Origin: Ampullaceana balthica
Taxonomy: Eukaryota > Mollusca > Gastropoda > Lymnaeidae
Reading direction: 5' to 3'
Assembly (NCBI GenBank): GCA_944989445.1
Contig: CALYLW010000041.1
Coordinates: 940,001-1,004,000 of the forward strand
DNA length: 64,000 bases
The notes beneath the pieces are model-generated. The model was not told the origin of the DNA. It saw nothing but the letters and a program-made list of their open reading frames with translations, and ran no database searches. The position numbers and the translations under genes are program-made. Shown in pieces: positions 62,220 to 64,000 of this stretch; positions within the stretch are counted from its first letter, which is position 1, and each line of letters opens with the position of its first letter.

Positions 62220-63953
62220 TGTGGCGATATTTATGAAATCTTAGGTGGCTTGTTGTCTAGGGGCATATATATATGTATATATGTATGTTTAAGTTAATCT
62301 CGCTCACAAGGTATACTTTAGTGATCTACTCGCATACGACAATCAACAAACTAAAAGGTTGAATTTTAACACAATTTAATTTATCATACACTTTTTACAA
62401 GGATTGGATTGCTGCAATGCAATGTCCCCTTCACATAACATTAATCATCATCATTAGGCTAAGTTGCAATTAACTTTAGGTTAATGGTGGGTACTTATAG
62501 TTGCACTGTGTGCTGTGGGTCGTCTCATCTACTCCGGGTTCCCTCTGTAGCTGGGGCGGGTAGAGGTGCCTCACGAGCTCCACGGGCTGTGCTTCGTACT
62601 GATGTTGGCTGCAGGTGTTCTTGCCCCACCCGTGTCCTGTGTAAGGGGCGGGATGGTTGGTTCTGCAAGTCCTTCCTGGCCGCTGCGGTTCACTGGCTTG
62701 GATAACACTGGGTCAACTCTGGGTCACCTCGCCCTGCGCCGGGTTCCTTCGGTTGAGGGGCGGACGCAGTTGGTACTGCAAGGTCGTTCCTCTGGCTGGC
62801 GTGTTGAGTAAGGAGGTCACTTGGGCGTGCTCCTGATTCTCGATGCTTGGATGCGTGTTGGCTATCTCGTCTCGGGTTAAGACGGCATTAACTTTCACAG
62901 GATGTGTGATAAGTTATCGTTCGCGCTCACGTGTGTGATGTGCGAGCATTGGGGCACAGCTATGTGTGTGGCCACCAGCTTCGATTGGTACGGTGTGTGA
63001 CCAATCGGGTATGACGACAAGTCAGCCTGGGTTGGACTGTGGACAGGAGTGCGTGTTGCCTCTGCACAGGTCCGGTATCCAGGAACCAGACTAAAACAGA
63101 AAAGAAAACTAGGGTAGTTTCTCTAATTCAGTCTGTCTATATTCCACCTTCCGACAACCAAGCCTTCAGAGCAAGGTGCCAAAAGTGGATTACATATATT
63201 CATGTACAATGTGAATTATTAATTTAATAATGGGGGGGGGTGTGCTTAGACTGGGTCTAAGTCTTAAACCACGGATGCAGACCTAGCTGGCTGACACCCG
63301 GGCACATGGTTCAACATATATAAATACCTTAAATGCATTAAATGCACCTTATTCTTTGAAAATCTAGCTCAAACCATCCATTCGATGGAGAGCGTGGGTA
63401 ATCACACAGTTAAATAACAACATGGAATGTTCACGTGTCCCACGTGGTCCCACACGGCGAGCTGTCGACCGTGGGGTTTAAACATTTCAACAATTTTACA
63501 ACCGGAAAATTCAATGGTTCATATCTAAGTATTTACATGTAATGCATACAATACAAATACGGCAAATAAAACTAGAGCTCACTCTTACCAGATTCTGGGT
63601 TTTGGATGTACTTGTCGGCTCTCTTGACCAAGGATGGACACAGATAGAATCTTGAGGCGAATACTACACTTCGTTTGTTCTGATGCTGTGGTCGTTGGCC
63701 GGAAAAGAAGAGAACGAGATCCAGGGGCGCGCTTGTATTTATACCCTGAGGGGCGGTTTTGTCCAGTTGTGTCCGATTGGCCTCTAATTATTTTCCATCT
63801 CACAAAGAGGTTGGACTCTTTCACCTGACATCCTTGCATATTTAATGGGGTTCCGTTGACACAGGCGAGCTAATCAAGCGTGTGTGAGTTATCCCCCTTG
63901 TTTCACCCGTAGGCTGGGTAGCAGATATTTGAGTCAACACAAATTTCGTCACA
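62220..63953 (-). repeat. 5' LTR of the young element
   Basis: 1734-bp partner of 57616-59350. Drives leftward transcription. The exact TATA and poly(A) positions were not assigned. Confidence 0.95.
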
Positions 63954-64000
63954 ACAAGTAAAGAAGCAAAAAAAATATATAGTTGTGTCTATTAGTCCAC

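Larger units (their letters stand above)
57616..63953 (-). mobile_element. Young gag-protease LTR retrotransposon lacking RT and integrase
   Basis: Two LTRs of 1735 and 1734 bp flank a 2869-bp interior. The outer flanks are ACAAG on both sides, a perfect 5-bp target duplication. I found only two substitutions and one G-run length difference between the LTRs, so the insertion is very recent. Transcription is leftward. A tRNA-Pro-like primer site lies by the right LTR. The interior holds a single Gag-protease frame with one UGA, and no RT, RNase H or integrase. It sits on the upstream side of the METTL17 exons, probably in an intron, in the same transcriptional direction. It must depend on enzymes from an autonomous relative. 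Confidence 0.93.

Overview
This is eukaryotic, AT-rich, repeat-laden animal DNA. The best guess is a mollusc, probably a gastropod. That rests on spliced genes with GT-AG introns, a BPI/LBP-like innate-immunity gene of oyster-like layout, many hAT, TTAA-type and pogo-like elements, and a satellite resembling the body of molluscan tRNA-derived SINEs. There are no operons, CRISPR arrays or bacterial genes.

Host genes, by their exons: (1) an unidentified plus-strand gene with five phase-compatible exons (11193-16689); (2) a complete three-exon minus-strand cytochrome P450 of the CYP3 clan, 495 aa (18796-21227), with a TATA-type promoter candidate and untranslated first exon near 22.1-22.2 kb; (3) a plus-strand BPI/LBP family gene, partial (35620-39944), with a 26-bp satellite in one intron and a 49-bp satellite just upstream of its first visible exon; (4) the 3' nine coding exons of a minus-strand METTL17/Rsm22-like mitochondrial ribosome-assembly gene (46942-56545), whose introns are full of transposons.

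Mobile DNA dominates the rest. Two LTR retrotransposons carry gag but no usable pol. The older one (1807-5968) has about 1.6% LTR divergence, a broken gag, a KH-like module and an RNase H scrap. The younger one (57616-63953) has nearly identical 1.73-kb LTRs, a perfect 5-bp target duplication, a tRNA-Pro-like primer site and a Gag-protease frame interrupted by one UGA. Non-LTR retrotransposon fragments lie at 1-1335, 6996-9232, 15790-16470, 43930-44905 and 53290-54770, plus tiny 3' tails at 27021 and 32164. A nearly full hAT element with a damaged BED-finger transposase occupies 28578-31320, and a decayed second hAT transposase lies at about 10130-10783. Many short non-autonomous elements are present.

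Three long satellites lie between 31.3 and 38.9 kb: a 32-bp unit, a 49-bp unit and a 26-bp unit. The 49-bp and 26-bp arrays both show about 1-kb higher-order repeats (985 and 962 bp). The 49-bp array looks like tandem amplification of an internal SINE segment. The most notable signals are the two gag-only LTR elements, the in-frame UGA in the young one, the KH-like module in the old one, and the SINE-derived satellite.
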